The notes under the pieces are model-generated. The model had not been told where the DNA came from and made no database searches. It was given only the letters and a program-made list of their open reading frames with translations. Below, one piece after another: positions 18,601-26,368 of a stretch of 64,000 bases of DNA. The DNA lies in assembly GCF_030325625.1 (NCBI RefSeq), contig NZ_JACAIS010000001.1:1-64000 (forward strand). The letters run 5' to 3'. The position numbers and the translations under genes were made by a program. The stretch comes from Sphingobacterium sp. N143. GTDB taxonomy: Bacteria > Bacteroidota > Bacteroidia > Sphingobacteriales > Sphingobacteriaceae. Every line of letters starts with the position of its first letter. Positions within the stretch are counted from its first letter, which is position 1.

Positions 18601-19195
18601 GGAGGCGCGCAGCATGGAGCTTGATCGTTTGTGAAATATAGCCCACATAAGAGATCCGAAGTGTCTGCCCAAGGGATGCCCTGATCTTAAAAATCCCATG
18701 TTGGTCGGTCAGGACCGTGTTGTTGCTCTCGCCCGAGACATTCACGGTGACACCCGGCAATGGGCGGCCCTGATTGTCCCTCACGATACCCTGAAGGATA
18801 CCTTGGGCCGTCTGTGCTTCCTTTTCTTCTTTTGTCAGGACTATGAGGTACTCCCGATGCATACGAAAACTGAGATCGGTATCGAGCAATAGTTCATCGA
18901 GAATGTCTTTGACGGGTTCATTTTGTGCATGTACGCCAAATGATTCGCCGAGCCCCGCGACAAGATCGTCGCCGTACACAAAACGGTACTTGGTTTGACT
19001 CTCGATTTCTTTTAATATTTTGCCTAAATTAACCGATTTTAGGTTTAATGTCGCCCGTTCATTTTGTGCCAAGGAATTACCTATTGCAGTCAGGTGGAAC
19101 AGCAGGGTTAGGATGGTGGTCAGTTTCACGAGAATGATAGCATTAAAAAGTTTAGGATAATATCTTCCCTCAACGCGAATTGCGTTATTTTTCAT
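15683..19195 (-). CDS. SusC/RagA TonB-dependent transporter with STN signalling domain
   Basis: 1170 residues. A signal segment (about 18-44) is followed by an STN (secretin/TonB short N-terminal) domain at about 46-120, a carboxypeptidase-like regulatory beta domain at about 133-193, a TonB-box-like ETVVVGYG near 215-222, a plug at about 225-375 with the DVLKDASATAIYGSRAANGVV block, and a 22-strand-type barrel ending LGLRFSL. The STN domain is the part that contacts FecR in the periplasm, so this receptor likely reports ligand binding to the FecR/sigma pair encoded next to it. It imports SusD-captured ligand using TonB energy. Confidence 0.95.
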   Translation of the reverse strand: MKNNAIRVEGRYYPKLFNAIILVKLTTILTLLFHLTAIGNSLAQNERATLNLKSVNLGKILKEIESQTKYRFVYGDDLVAGLGESFGVHAQNEPVKDILDELLLDTDLSFRMHREYLIVLTKEEKEAQTAQGILQGIVRDNQGRPLPGVTVNVSGESNNTVLTDQHGIFKIRASLGQTLRISYVGYISQTIKLHAARLREGIQITLETGVNTLEETVVVGYGSVKRKDLTGSVVSVDVKEIRDVPFTSIDQALTGKAAGVQVVQADGSPGGVAKIRIRGGTSLMGGNDPLYIIDGVQMTVQNRYVSNSAEVVNPVDRFGSDDPNSAVSGSFARGLNSLAGLNISDIETIDVLKDASATAIYGSRAANGVVIITTKRGKRDQKPTLEANYYHGISKQRQIKLLNRDQYIAIMQEANRNLFDARKAAGETLTPEELVDFDNRINNPDYYGTANTDWLDLVTRTGKSDNADLSVRGGSRASQYFISLGYTGNQGVVAGTDFQRLSGRINLDNEITSKLRTQATFGYGYTINNITNGLYAQALFAPPTFAAYNPDGSIAKYTGDSLDGSDYQGYQNPLVLLDGLNRAASHSLLGSVAADYKILPELIFRSTASINYNSTNQRNYVTGDALIAAANGVGTSSLGTGSQSQNQLTDLFFENTLTWDKVFNAAHRFNIVGGTSWQKTRSQLFGVTAQGYPDDKYLNNLSSASLVTAAVGTSGQNSLLSFYTRARYAWKDRYIFTFTGRSDASSKFPKVNRTGFFPSGGVAWRLSDEPFMKSLKWVDDLKLRASAGYTGTQNIGDNMFYTLYSPYAYGGKSAMVPTQLGNEDIRWESTLQKDAGLDISLFNSRFGASIEVYEKATSGILFTKAVAGSSSYSSVIANLANIRNRGLEIALRGTFIDNKNLSWNGAFNISFNRSLVTNVGRDFTNPNDITSYNLGNAIVREGEPLGLIYGKEFTGLLQTQEDVDAYKAKNPYWVYFDPYLGIGDPSYKIPEGEVFPSNDIIGHAAPKFYGGYTNSISYKGLSLTTLFTFSYGNDILYQGDIQNNNVINRSNKTTEILGRWTPENPTSTRPRLIYGSNGTAYTNSAAVYDGSFLRLKSLTLTYALPEHWKKRIGLPQASIFGSATNILTWTSYPGVDPEVSNDPYSLINGASDPGTFPAVRQFTLGLRFSL

Positions 19196-19275
19196 AAGTT
19201 TGCATGGTTAATGTAAACAATTGACAACAGAGCCTAGATTCGCCGTCGCAGCCTGTTGTGTTAATTAACGATTTT

Positions 19276-19303
19276 AGGAGTATGCCTGGCATGCTCCTTT
19301 TTT
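19276..19303 (+). terminator. Intrinsic-terminator-like hairpin facing against the operon
   Basis: AGGAGTATGCC at 19276-19286 pairs with GGCATGCTCCT at 19288-19298 (one mismatch, very tight loop) and runs into six T on the + strand. All genes here run leftward, so in the sense direction it is a stem preceded by an A-run. It may stop antisense transcription or act as a leader or processing stem between fecR and susC. Confidence 0.4.
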
Positions 19304-19346
19304 ATGTCTATTGGGTTATGTAACGGTATCGCTCATAGGATTAATT

Positions 19347-20411
19347 TTATTGATTAGTTAGGTAAATACTGATGGTACGTGGACCGATCTTTCGGTAGCT
19401 GAAGGGGATACTGCTTCTCAAGCTCTCGAGTACATATTGCAGTTCTTCGCGATCGTCAAATGCGGCGGTATATTTTCGTGCACTGATGTCGGCATCCTGA
19501 AATTCAATCTTGATATTATACCAGCGTTCCAGCGTTTTGGCGATGGAAGATAAGGGTTCGTTGACAAAGACCAGTTTCTGCTGTGTCCAGGAGGTTTCGG
19601 CCAGCCGCTGTTCGGCATCGTACTGAGTAACGGTTTCCATTTTGTAACCCTCTTCCTGCGAATGGGGCGGGGCACTGCTCTTGCTAGGGCTTGTGCTCTC
19701 TTTGACTGCCGCAACGACTTTGTCCTTGGGCTTGAGACGAATGGGGGATTTTGCTTTGCTCTTCAGGATAACTTCGGCACTGCCCTCGATCAGGGAGGCG
19801 GCAGTAAGCTCTTCATTGGCATAGGCCCTGACATTGATGGTGGTACCCAGTACACGTACCTGAAGTGCCTGCGTTGCCACGGTAAATGGCAATGCTTTGT
19901 TTTTGGCAACTTCCATATAAGCTTCGCCGACCAGTTTTACGGCACGGTTCGTTTTGCCAAATCCATCGGAGACCTCCAGCTTACTGGCAGCATTTAATTT
20001 AACGAGGGTCCCATCCGGAAGATGGATCGTTTTCTTTTCAGCAGGTTGAGTCTGGTAAGCCATCGTCTGGGACTGATTGAAATGATATTGAAAAACCCAT
20101 AAGGTGGCCATCAGACACAGCAGGACAGCAGCTGCAGCATACAGCGTCCATTTTTTCTTAGGTACTATTGTCCTGACCGGAGTGTCCAGCTGTGGGATCA
20201 GCCGGGCATAGTTTTGCTCGGCATCCACCAGGTAAAGCGCATTCTGCATATCCAGCAGTTCCTGCTTGGCAAGCTGTATCAAGGCCGCCTGTTCAGGATG
20301 TTGTTGTAAATAACCTTCCCATTTCACGATTTCTGACGGATCTTGCCTTACCGCATAGCGGAAGAAAGATTCATCCAATATAAAATCCTGAATAGACTGG
20401 TATGCATTCAT
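19347..20411 (-). CDS. FecR-family anti-sigma factor
   Basis: 354 residues with the FecR layout: a cytoplasmic helical part (1-85) that should hold the sigma factor, one membrane helix (about 88-107), then the periplasmic FecR beta domain (about 125-220, IHLPDGTLVKLNAASKLEV and VLGTTINVRAYANEE) and a DUF4974-type C-terminal domain (about 280-354, FVNEPLSSIAKTLERWYNIKIEF). The C-terminal domain resembles the STN fold and is the likely contact point for the SusC STN domain. It lies 112 bases after the sigma gene and 151 bases before susC. Confidence 0.93.
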   Translation of the reverse strand: MNAYQSIQDFILDESFFRYAVRQDPSEIVKWEGYLQQHPEQAALIQLAKQELLDMQNALYLVDAEQNYARLIPQLDTPVRTIVPKKKWTLYAAAAVLLCLMATLWVFQYHFNQSQTMAYQTQPAEKKTIHLPDGTLVKLNAASKLEVSDGFGKTNRAVKLVGEAYMEVAKNKALPFTVATQALQVRVLGTTINVRAYANEELTAASLIEGSAEVILKSKAKSPIRLKPKDKVVAAVKESTSPSKSSAPPHSQEEGYKMETVTQYDAEQRLAETSWTQQKLVFVNEPLSSIAKTLERWYNIKIEFQDADISARKYTAAFDDREELQYVLESLRSSIPFSYRKIGPRTISIYLTNQ

Positions 20412-20523
20412 GGTCTAAAAATTAGTCGTTTAAATAGATAGAGGCTGCCCGATGGGATTTTTACCAGTTATTTTTTTATAAAAAAGATAAAACACTGTAT
20501 TTCTGTATTTTATTTTTTCAAGC

Positions 20524-21117
20524 TTAAAAGAAGATCAGTAAAGGAAGAATCTGTTTGAGGTTTTTGAGATTGGTATCCTTCTTCAATGAATTGATGGCGC
20601 TATGGATCTGGTTGTAGACAGCACGCTTGGTCAGGCTGGTCTTCAACGAAATTTCATCATAACTCAGTCCTTCATAATAACGAAGAAGAACGAGCTCTCG
20701 CTGCCTTTTGGGCAATTGTAGGATGGCATTTTTGAGGATGCTGACCCGGGTGTTTTCTTCCTGCTGGATGATGAACTGAAACTCCTCGACATCCACGGCT
20801 TCCATATGGTCATTGCCTTCCTGTAATGTTTCAAATTTGTTGCTGCTATTGAGGTCTTTGACCAATTGCCTTTGGTAGCTTTTAAAAATATAGTTACCGA
20901 CATGGTTGGCGGTGCCTATACTTTCGCGCTTTTCCCAAAAATAGAGAAAGGTGTTGTTGATGCTGTCTTTCAGGGTATCACGATCATCGGTGTACCGTAG
21001 TCCATACTGGAGCAGGTTCTTGTAATAAGACATGTACAATTTCTGTAAAGCAGCCTGTTCTCCACTTCTTAGGGCTTCCCATAATTGTATTTCCAGTATG
21101 TCTTGATCCTTACTCAT
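20524..21117 (-). CDS. ECF RNA polymerase sigma factor, FecI-like
   Basis: 197 residues from the ATG at 21115-21117. The open frame continues 90 codons upstream, but that part overlaps the methyltransferase gene, looks non-coding, and is interrupted by a good promoter just before the chosen start. Region 2 (about 25-95, LYMSYYKNLLQYGLRYTDDRDTLKD) and region 4 (about 135-185, LPKRQRELVLLRYYEGLSYDEISLKTSLTKRAVYNQIHSA) are clear. Such factors are held by the adjacent FecR and released when the STN-type receptor is occupied, then transcribe the susCD operon. Confidence 0.93.
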   Translation of the reverse strand: MSKDQDILEIQLWEALRSGEQAALQKLYMSYYKNLLQYGLRYTDDRDTLKDSINNTFLYFWEKRESIGTANHVGNYIFKSYQRQLVKDLNSSNKFETLQEGNDHMEAVDVEEFQFIIQQEENTRVSILKNAILQLPKRQRELVLLRYYEGLSYDEISLKTSLTKRAVYNQIHSAINSLKKDTNLKNLKQILPLLIFF

Positions 21118-21134
21118 GAATATCTTGTACCCTA

Positions 21135-21166
21135 CAAAGGTAACATTATGCCTATATAAACCACAA
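21135..21166 (-). promoter_or_regulatory. Housekeeping-type promoter of the ECF sigma gene
   Basis: On the minus strand TTG (21166-21164), 21 bases, then TACCTTTG (21142-21135). Both elements and spacing match the Bacteroidota TTG-N17-23-TAnnTTTG consensus. The ATG is 18 bases beyond the -7 element, so the leader would be only about ten bases. This is the best-matched promoter I find in the window and it supports the short sigma-factor start. Confidence 0.7.
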
Positions 21167-21241
21167 TGTTTTAAAAAATGGGCCCATGACAGGCCCACAA
21201 AGAAAATATAAATAAACGATTTTGTATTTGTTGTAACGGCC

Positions 21242-21931
21242 TTACCGCGTTTTTGTACCTTCCAACATAAAAAGGCCAGCTGTTTCAGGGGGAAGTCCCA
21301 GGATACGGTTTTGGGCATTCTGATCGACCTGGACTGAATCGAACCCAACGGCCTGTAATAGCTCCAGATCCTTTGCGGGACGTTCATGATTACTGATCTC
21401 CAGAGCCGCTTTGATCGCGTTGACTTCCGCTATAGCGCCAGAGGGGCATTCATCATGCCTATCGGTGCTAAAGACTGTTTTTCCGAAATCAGCATCCAGA
21501 TTGATCAGTTTTCCACCAGCTTTTAAAACCCGTTTCATTTCCTGGTAGCACTTTTCCAGATCGGGGATCGTCCAGGTCATCAGGCGGGTGAATACCAGGT
21601 CAAAGCTGTTGTCTTCAAGTTGTAAGGCCTGCGCATCCATCACCTGGTAGTCTACCTTTAGTTCCAGATCTTGGCTAACGAGTTTAGCGTACTCGATCAT
21701 CTGGGGCGACAGGTCGACAGCAGTGACTTCAAAGCCGGCCAATGTCATAATATTGGCAAAATAACCTGTGGCAGTACCGACTTCCAAAACCTTGTTGCCC
21801 GCTACCTGACTGCGGACTGTCTTAAAAAATTCAAGCCAGCGCTCTGTCTCCGGACGGGACCAGGCCTCATCTCTTTCTTTGCGCCATGATGTACTTCTGC
21901 TGTTCCAATAGGTTGTTATTCTATTAATCAT
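21242..21931 (-). CDS. Class I SAM-dependent methyltransferase
   Basis: 229 residues with methyltransferase motif I VLEVGTATGYF (about 49-59), the acidic loop VTAVDLSPQMIEYAK after strand 2, motif II DLVFTRLMTWTIPD, and motif III LKAGGKLINLDADFG. It belongs to the Methyltransf_11/UbiE-like group. The substrate cannot be told. The start MINRITTYWNSRSTSWRKERDEAWSRPE resembles small-molecule methyltransferases found in Bacteroidota and Firmicutes. It is separated from the sigma gene by 124 bases and has its own promoter candidate, so it is probably not functionally tied to that operon. Confidence 0.85.
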   Translation of the reverse strand: MINRITTYWNSRSTSWRKERDEAWSRPETERWLEFFKTVRSQVAGNKVLEVGTATGYFANIMTLAGFEVTAVDLSPQMIEYAKLVSQDLELKVDYQVMDAQALQLEDNSFDLVFTRLMTWTIPDLEKCYQEMKRVLKAGGKLINLDADFGKTVFSTDRHDECPSGAIAEVNAIKAALEISNHERPAKDLELLQAVGFDSVQVDQNAQNRILGLPPETAGLFMLEGTKTR

Positions 21932-21951
21932 GTCAATATGTTTACGGTAAA

Positions 21952-21959
21952 CAAATCTA
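21952..21959 (-). promoter_or_regulatory. TAnnTTTG element upstream of the methyltransferase gene
   Basis: TAGATTTG on the minus strand matches the -7 consensus and ends 20 bases before the start codon. No TTG is found at the -33 distance. Confidence 0.45.
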
Positions 21960-22289
21960 CCTATTTTATCTTAGCGATTGAAAATGGGGTGCGATATTTA
22001 GCCCTTTCTTAACATCAGCTAGTAAAAATATTTTTTTTATTTAAAATATAAGTGTTAATTTGACATTAATAACCAAACTCAGCTAGAGGTAGCTTGTTCG
22101 GTACATCGTACTGGCAACGAAATGGTCCTTGCCACAACTGGGCAGACCAATCTAGCTGTTTTGTTGCGGATGGATTGATAAAGCAATTCGGATAAAAGCG
22201 GAACAGCAGTTGAGCAAGAATAATGAGAAACCTAAATCAATACAACCTGATATGATAAAATTAAAGCTAAAAATAGAAATTGCGCTGAC

Positions 22290-22305
22290 CTTGATGAATG
22301 TCAAG
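22290..22305. promoter_or_regulatory. Fnr/Crp-like palindrome CTTGATGAATGTCAAG
   Basis: Differs at two positions from the palindrome at 8521-8536 and keeps the TTGA-N6-TCAA half-sites. It lies 109 bases before the GH51 start codon, so it may link PUL 1 expression to a Crp/Fnr-type regulator. It could also be a chance match. Confidence 0.4.
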
Positions 22306-22351
22306 TACAAGAACTCGCAGACTGGGGCCAATATGGGGTTTAGGTGATTGT

Positions 22352-22383
22352 ATTGTAGTTAATATAAATTGTAGTTAATATAA
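22352..22383. repeat. Perfect tandem repeat of 16 bp upstream of PUL 1
   Basis: Two adjacent identical copies of ATTGTAGTTAATATAA (22352-22367 and 22368-22383), ending 30 bases before the GH51 start codon. AraC-type output domains of HTCS proteins bind direct repeats, so this is a candidate operator for the HTCS encoded in the same operon. Confidence 0.65.
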
Positions 22384-22413
22384 AATGTTAGGGATAAAAA
22401 TCAAATTATACAG

Positions 22414-24375
22414 ATGAAGAAAGTTGTGTCAATGATGCTGTTGCTCACCGGGCTAAGTGCTGCGGCAATCGCACAGTCGCCAATTGAACTAACGATACAG
22501 TTGGACAAACCAAAAGGAAAAGTATCGCCACATATGTGGGGTGTTTTTTTTGAGGATATTAACCTCGGGGCTGACGGTGGAATCTATGCTGAATTGGTGA
22601 AAAATAGATCATTTGAGTTTGATCAGCCTTGGATGGGGTGGAAGAAACTTGTCGATGGGAATGAGGGGACATACTTACTATTGAACGATAATCAGCGAAA
22701 AGGAAATAAGCGCTACCTGAGATTAAACAATGGGTCGGATCTGAGATTAGGGCTACAGAATGCGGGTTTTCGTGGAATGGGGGTAAAGGCTGACGGTACG
22801 TATGAATTTAGCTTGCAGTATCGGAATTCCAGTGCCAATATGCAAATACATGTGGAGGTACTGGATGAACAGGATAACCTGATCGGAGCGACCGAACTTG
22901 CATTGGATTCGACAAGAGTATGGAAGGAGGGGGCTGCCAAATTTCGGGTAAAGGCTACCTCTGCCAAAGCAAAACTGAATGTCTGGTTTACTGGTACCGG
23001 GACACTTGATGTGGATATGCTATCCTTATTTCCGATGGATACCTGGAAAGGTAGATCAAAAGGATTGCGTAAGGACATGGTTCAGATGCTGGCAGATATG
23101 AAACCTGGATTTATTCGTTTTCCGGGAGGCTGCATCGTGGAGGGAAGGGATCTGGCCAACCGGTTCCAGTGGAAAAAAACGGTTGGGCCGATCAGCGAAC
23201 GTGAATTGATCATCAATCGCTGGAATACCGAATTTAAGCACCGGCTCACGCCTGATTATTTTCAGACCTTTGGCCTGGGCTTTTATGAGTACTTCTTGCT
23301 GGCCGAAGATATTGGTGCTGCCCCAGTTCCGATTCTCAACTGTGGTATGGCCTGTCAGTTCAATACGGGAGAACTCGTGCCATTGGATCAGCTGGATGAA
23401 TATGTACAGGATGCAATAGATCTGATTGAATTTGCCAATGGCTCAACAGCTACAAAATGGGGAAAATTAAGGGCAGACATGGGACATCCCGAACCCTTCC
23501 AGCTGAAGATGATCGGTGTGGGTAATGAAAATTGGGGACCGCAATATATTGAACGCCTTGCTGTGTTTAAAAAGGCACTGAATGAGAAACATCCCGAAAT
23601 AGCAATAATTGCAAGCTCGGGAACGGATCCTGAGGGGGACCGCTTTGATTTTCTGGACGATAAGCTACGGGCGATGTCTATCAATATCATTGATGAGCAT
23701 TATTATCGCCCACCAGCTTGGTTTTTATCGAGTGCCAGCCGCTACGATCATTATGACCGCAAGGGACCAAAGATTTTTGCCGGAGAATATGCTTCACATA
23801 CCACCCGACCAAATGGCCCCGGAAAAAGTACCTGGGAGGCTGCGCTCTCCGAAGCGGCATTCATGACTGGCTTGGAGCGAAATGCTGACCTGGTAGAAAT
23901 GGCATCTTATGCCCCATTATTTGGCCACGTGGATGGTTGGCAATGGTCGCCGGATTTAATCTGGGTAGACAATCTGCAGGTCTATGGAACGCCAAGCTAT
24001 CAGGTCCAGAAATTATATTCCACGAATAAGGGATCGGATATTATCCCAATCAAACGGGATGGCGAGGCAGTAGCCGGAAAGGATAGCCTCTATGCTTCGG
24101 CTGTATATGATCAGCAGGCGGGCCAGCTGATTGTCAAGATCGTCAATTACAACAGCAAACCTGTACAGGTAAGTTTGGATATTCCTACGAAGAAGAAATT
24201 TGCAAAGGTAGGACAGAAAATAATATTGGCTGGAAAGGATCTGAATGCCAGCAACAGCATTGATCAACCGTTGAACATACAGCCAAGACAGGAACCTATC
24301 GCCTATAAAGGAAGTAAACTGACAGAGCGCTTAACGCCTTATTCATTCACCCTGATCAAACTTCCGACCCGGTAA
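22414..24375 (+). CDS. GH51 alpha-L-arabinofuranosidase
   Basis: 653 residues with a signal peptide (1-20, ending AAAIAQ). The GH51 catalytic barrel starts VSPHMWGVFFEDINLGADGGIYAELVKNRSFE, is interrupted by a carbohydrate-binding-like beta insert (about 80-205), and resumes with GFIRFPGGCIVEG. Glu372 in GVGNENWG is the expected acid/base and Glu458 in FAGEYASH the nucleophile. A C-terminal beta-sandwich covers about 545-653. The enzyme removes terminal alpha-L-arabinofuranosyl residues from arabinan, arabinoxylan or arabinogalactan in the periplasm. It is first in a tight operon with GH97 and HTCS genes (13- and 33-base gaps). Confidence 0.94.
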   Translation: MKKVVSMMLLLTGLSAAAIAQSPIELTIQLDKPKGKVSPHMWGVFFEDINLGADGGIYAELVKNRSFEFDQPWMGWKKLVDGNEGTYLLLNDNQRKGNKRYLRLNNGSDLRLGLQNAGFRGMGVKADGTYEFSLQYRNSSANMQIHVEVLDEQDNLIGATELALDSTRVWKEGAAKFRVKATSAKAKLNVWFTGTGTLDVDMLSLFPMDTWKGRSKGLRKDMVQMLADMKPGFIRFPGGCIVEGRDLANRFQWKKTVGPISERELIINRWNTEFKHRLTPDYFQTFGLGFYEYFLLAEDIGAAPVPILNCGMACQFNTGELVPLDQLDEYVQDAIDLIEFANGSTATKWGKLRADMGHPEPFQLKMIGVGNENWGPQYIERLAVFKKALNEKHPEIAIIASSGTDPEGDRFDFLDDKLRAMSINIIDEHYYRPPAWFLSSASRYDHYDRKGPKIFAGEYASHTTRPNGPGKSTWEAALSEAAFMTGLERNADLVEMASYAPLFGHVDGWQWSPDLIWVDNLQVYGTPSYQVQKLYSTNKGSDIIPIKRDGEAVAGKDSLYASAVYDQQAGQLIVKIVNYNSKPVQVSLDIPTKKKFAKVGQKIILAGKDLNASNSIDQPLNIQPRQEPIAYKGSKLTERLTPYSFTLIKLPTR

Positions 24376-24388
24376 CGTATTTTTTGCC

Positions 24389-26335
24389 ATGAAGAAAATA
24401 ATTGTGGTTTGCGGATTATTATTAGTCTTATTTTCAAGACTGGCCGCACAAGAACTTAAGATAAATGGCCCCGATGGAAAGCTGGAGGTACATCTCTCAC
24501 TGGATCAGGGCAAGCTGTATTATCGTGTAGATCTGGAAGGAAAGGTGATGCTGGAAAAGTCACCCCTGGGTTTACAGGGAGAGCATGTTGATTTGGCCAA
24601 CAACCTTCGGGTGCTTGACTCAGCAACACAGGTCATTGATGTGCATTATCAAGAACCCAAGATCAAGCGCCGAAACGTGCACTATCAGGCAAATGAGCTG
24701 CGCTGCACCATGGAGAATGATGTAAAACAACAACTTGTCGTGATCTTTCGGGTCAGCAACAATGATATTGCTTTTCGTTATTTTATTCCACAGGTGGGCG
24801 AAGCTGCCAACCTCAAGGTTACCGCGGAAATGAGTGGTTTTAAGTTCCCTGAGTCAACAACAACTTTTCTCACGGCACAAGCGAACCCCATGATCGGGTG
24901 GAAGAAGACAAAACCGAGTTATGAAGAGCCCTATGGGCTGGATGAGGCTATGGGAACCGCTTCAAAATATGGTGTCGGTTATACTTTCCCTGCACTTTTC
25001 CACGTAGGTACACGCGGTTGGGTGCTGCTTTCCGAAACCGGCCTGGATGCCAGCTACTGTGGTGCCAAGCTCAATGAGGGGACAAAAGCGGGGTTGTATA
25101 AAATAGCTTTTCCTGAAGCAGGGGAAAATAATGGGATTGGCAAGGCCAACCCAACCTTGGCCTTGCCCGGTTATACGCCTTGGCGTACCCTGACGGTAGG
25201 TAATACCTTAAAACCGATCGTAGAAACGACGGTTCCGTTTGATGTTGTCGAAGCACGATTCGCCGCGTCTAAGCCTTATTCTTTCGGACGGGCAACATGG
25301 AGCTGGCTCGAATGGCAAGATGGAAGCATCAATTTTGAAGACCAGAAAAAATTTGTTGACCTGTCAGCCTCCATGGGCTATGAGTTTGTGTTGGTAGACA
25401 ACTGGTGGGACGCACAGATCGGACACAAGAAAATCGAAGAACTGGCTAACTATGGCCGTCAAAAAGGTGTGGGCCTCTGCTTATGGTACAATTCCAATGG
25501 CTATTGGAATGACGCTCCCCAAACACCAAAAAACAAAATGAACAGCAGTGCCGCACGTAAAAAGGAAATGGCCTGGATGCGGTCCATCGGTATTAAAGGC
25601 ATTAAAGTGGATTTTTTTGGCGGCGATAAGCAGGAGACGCTAAAACTGTACGAAGATATTTTGTCAGATGCGAATGAATATGGTCTTGCTGTGATCTTTC
25701 ATGGCTGTACCTTGCCCCGGGGATGGGAACGCATGTATCCAAATTTTGTGGGAAGTGAGGCGGTACTGGCTTCTGAAAATCTGATCTTTACGCAACAGGC
25801 CAATGATACTGAAGCGCTCAACGCAACTTTGCATCCTTTTATCCGGAATACCGTGGCAGCCATGGATTTTGGTCCTGTGCTGCTCAATAAACGTCACAAC
25901 CGTGAAAATAACGGGGGTACCATCCGAAGGACAACGGAAACATTTCAGCTGGCCACAGCGGTCCTGTTTCAAACTCCGGTACAGAATTTTGGTATTACAC
26001 CCAATAATCTGCAGGAGATGCCAATGCATGTCATCGATTTTATGAAACAGGTACCGACCACATGGGACGAGACGGTCTTTATCGATGGCTATCCGGGCCG
26101 ATATGTCGTTTTGGCCAGAAGACACCAAGAACGTTGGTATATCGCTGCAATTAACGCAGAACAAAAGGCAAAGGACATTGAGCTACAATTACCCATGCTT
26201 TCAGGAGGACCATTACAATTGATCAATGATACGGATGACCGTAAATCCAGGCAGGAAACGGTACGGCCCAAAAAAGATAAGACGATTAGACTGACGGTAC
26301 AGCCGAATGGTGGGGCATTGTTGTACGGTGAATAG
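24389..26335 (+). CDS. GH97 alpha-glycosidase, probably alpha-galactosidase type
   Basis: 648 residues with a signal peptide (1-20). An N-terminal beta-sandwich (about 22-280, GPDGKLEVHLSLDQGKLYYRV) precedes the (beta/alpha)8 barrel (WSWLEWQDGSINFEDQKKFVDLSASMGYEFVLVDNWWD) and a small C-terminal sandwich. Asp408 in GIKVDFFGGDKQ sits where the retaining members (alpha-galactosidase type) carry their nucleophile, and Glu457 in FVGSEAVL or Glu463 are acid/base candidates. Inverting SusB-type alpha-glucosidases differ at that Asp, so I favour alpha-galactosidase or beta-L-arabinopyranosidase activity; this subtype call is inference. Confidence 0.9.
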   Translation: MKKIIVVCGLLLVLFSRLAAQELKINGPDGKLEVHLSLDQGKLYYRVDLEGKVMLEKSPLGLQGEHVDLANNLRVLDSATQVIDVHYQEPKIKRRNVHYQANELRCTMENDVKQQLVVIFRVSNNDIAFRYFIPQVGEAANLKVTAEMSGFKFPESTTTFLTAQANPMIGWKKTKPSYEEPYGLDEAMGTASKYGVGYTFPALFHVGTRGWVLLSETGLDASYCGAKLNEGTKAGLYKIAFPEAGENNGIGKANPTLALPGYTPWRTLTVGNTLKPIVETTVPFDVVEARFAASKPYSFGRATWSWLEWQDGSINFEDQKKFVDLSASMGYEFVLVDNWWDAQIGHKKIEELANYGRQKGVGLCLWYNSNGYWNDAPQTPKNKMNSSAARKKEMAWMRSIGIKGIKVDFFGGDKQETLKLYEDILSDANEYGLAVIFHGCTLPRGWERMYPNFVGSEAVLASENLIFTQQANDTEALNATLHPFIRNTVAAMDFGPVLLNKRHNRENNGGTIRRTTETFQLATAVLFQTPVQNFGITPNNLQEMPMHVIDFMKQVPTTWDETVFIDGYPGRYVVLARRHQERWYIAAINAEQKAKDIELQLPMLSGGPLQLINDTDDRKSRQETVRPKKDKTIRLTVQPNGGALLYGE

Positions 26336-26368
26336 TTATCTTGTTGTTGTTTCCTTTTTTGTGGTCCT

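Larger units (their letters stand above)
21932..22413. other. Intergenic region between methyltransferase gene and PUL 1
   Basis: This 482-base divergent gap holds, left to right, the methyltransferase promoter element, an 8-bp inverted repeat spanning a possibly structured segment (22080-22158), a Fnr/Crp-like palindrome (22290-22305), and a perfect tandem 16-bp repeat (22352-22383). No clear TAnnTTTG element faces the PUL. A 31-codon open frame at 22252-22347 has no supporting evidence. Confidence 0.6.

Noticed and set aside
21118..21387. N-terminal extension of the ECF sigma factor by 90 codons
   Set aside because: The extension overlaps the methyltransferase gene end, has no sigma-factor similarity, and a TTG-N21-TACCTTTG promoter lies just before the internal ATG.
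22081..22157. tRNA-like outline with a 7-bp closing stem
   Set aside because: No T-loop consensus, no proper anticodon arm and no CCA-side features; kept only as a possible structured element.
22252..22347. 31-codon open frame upstream of GH51
   Set aside because: Lysine-rich short product, no clear ribosome site, and its DNA is occupied by a candidate regulatory palindrome; could be a leader peptide but nothing supports it.
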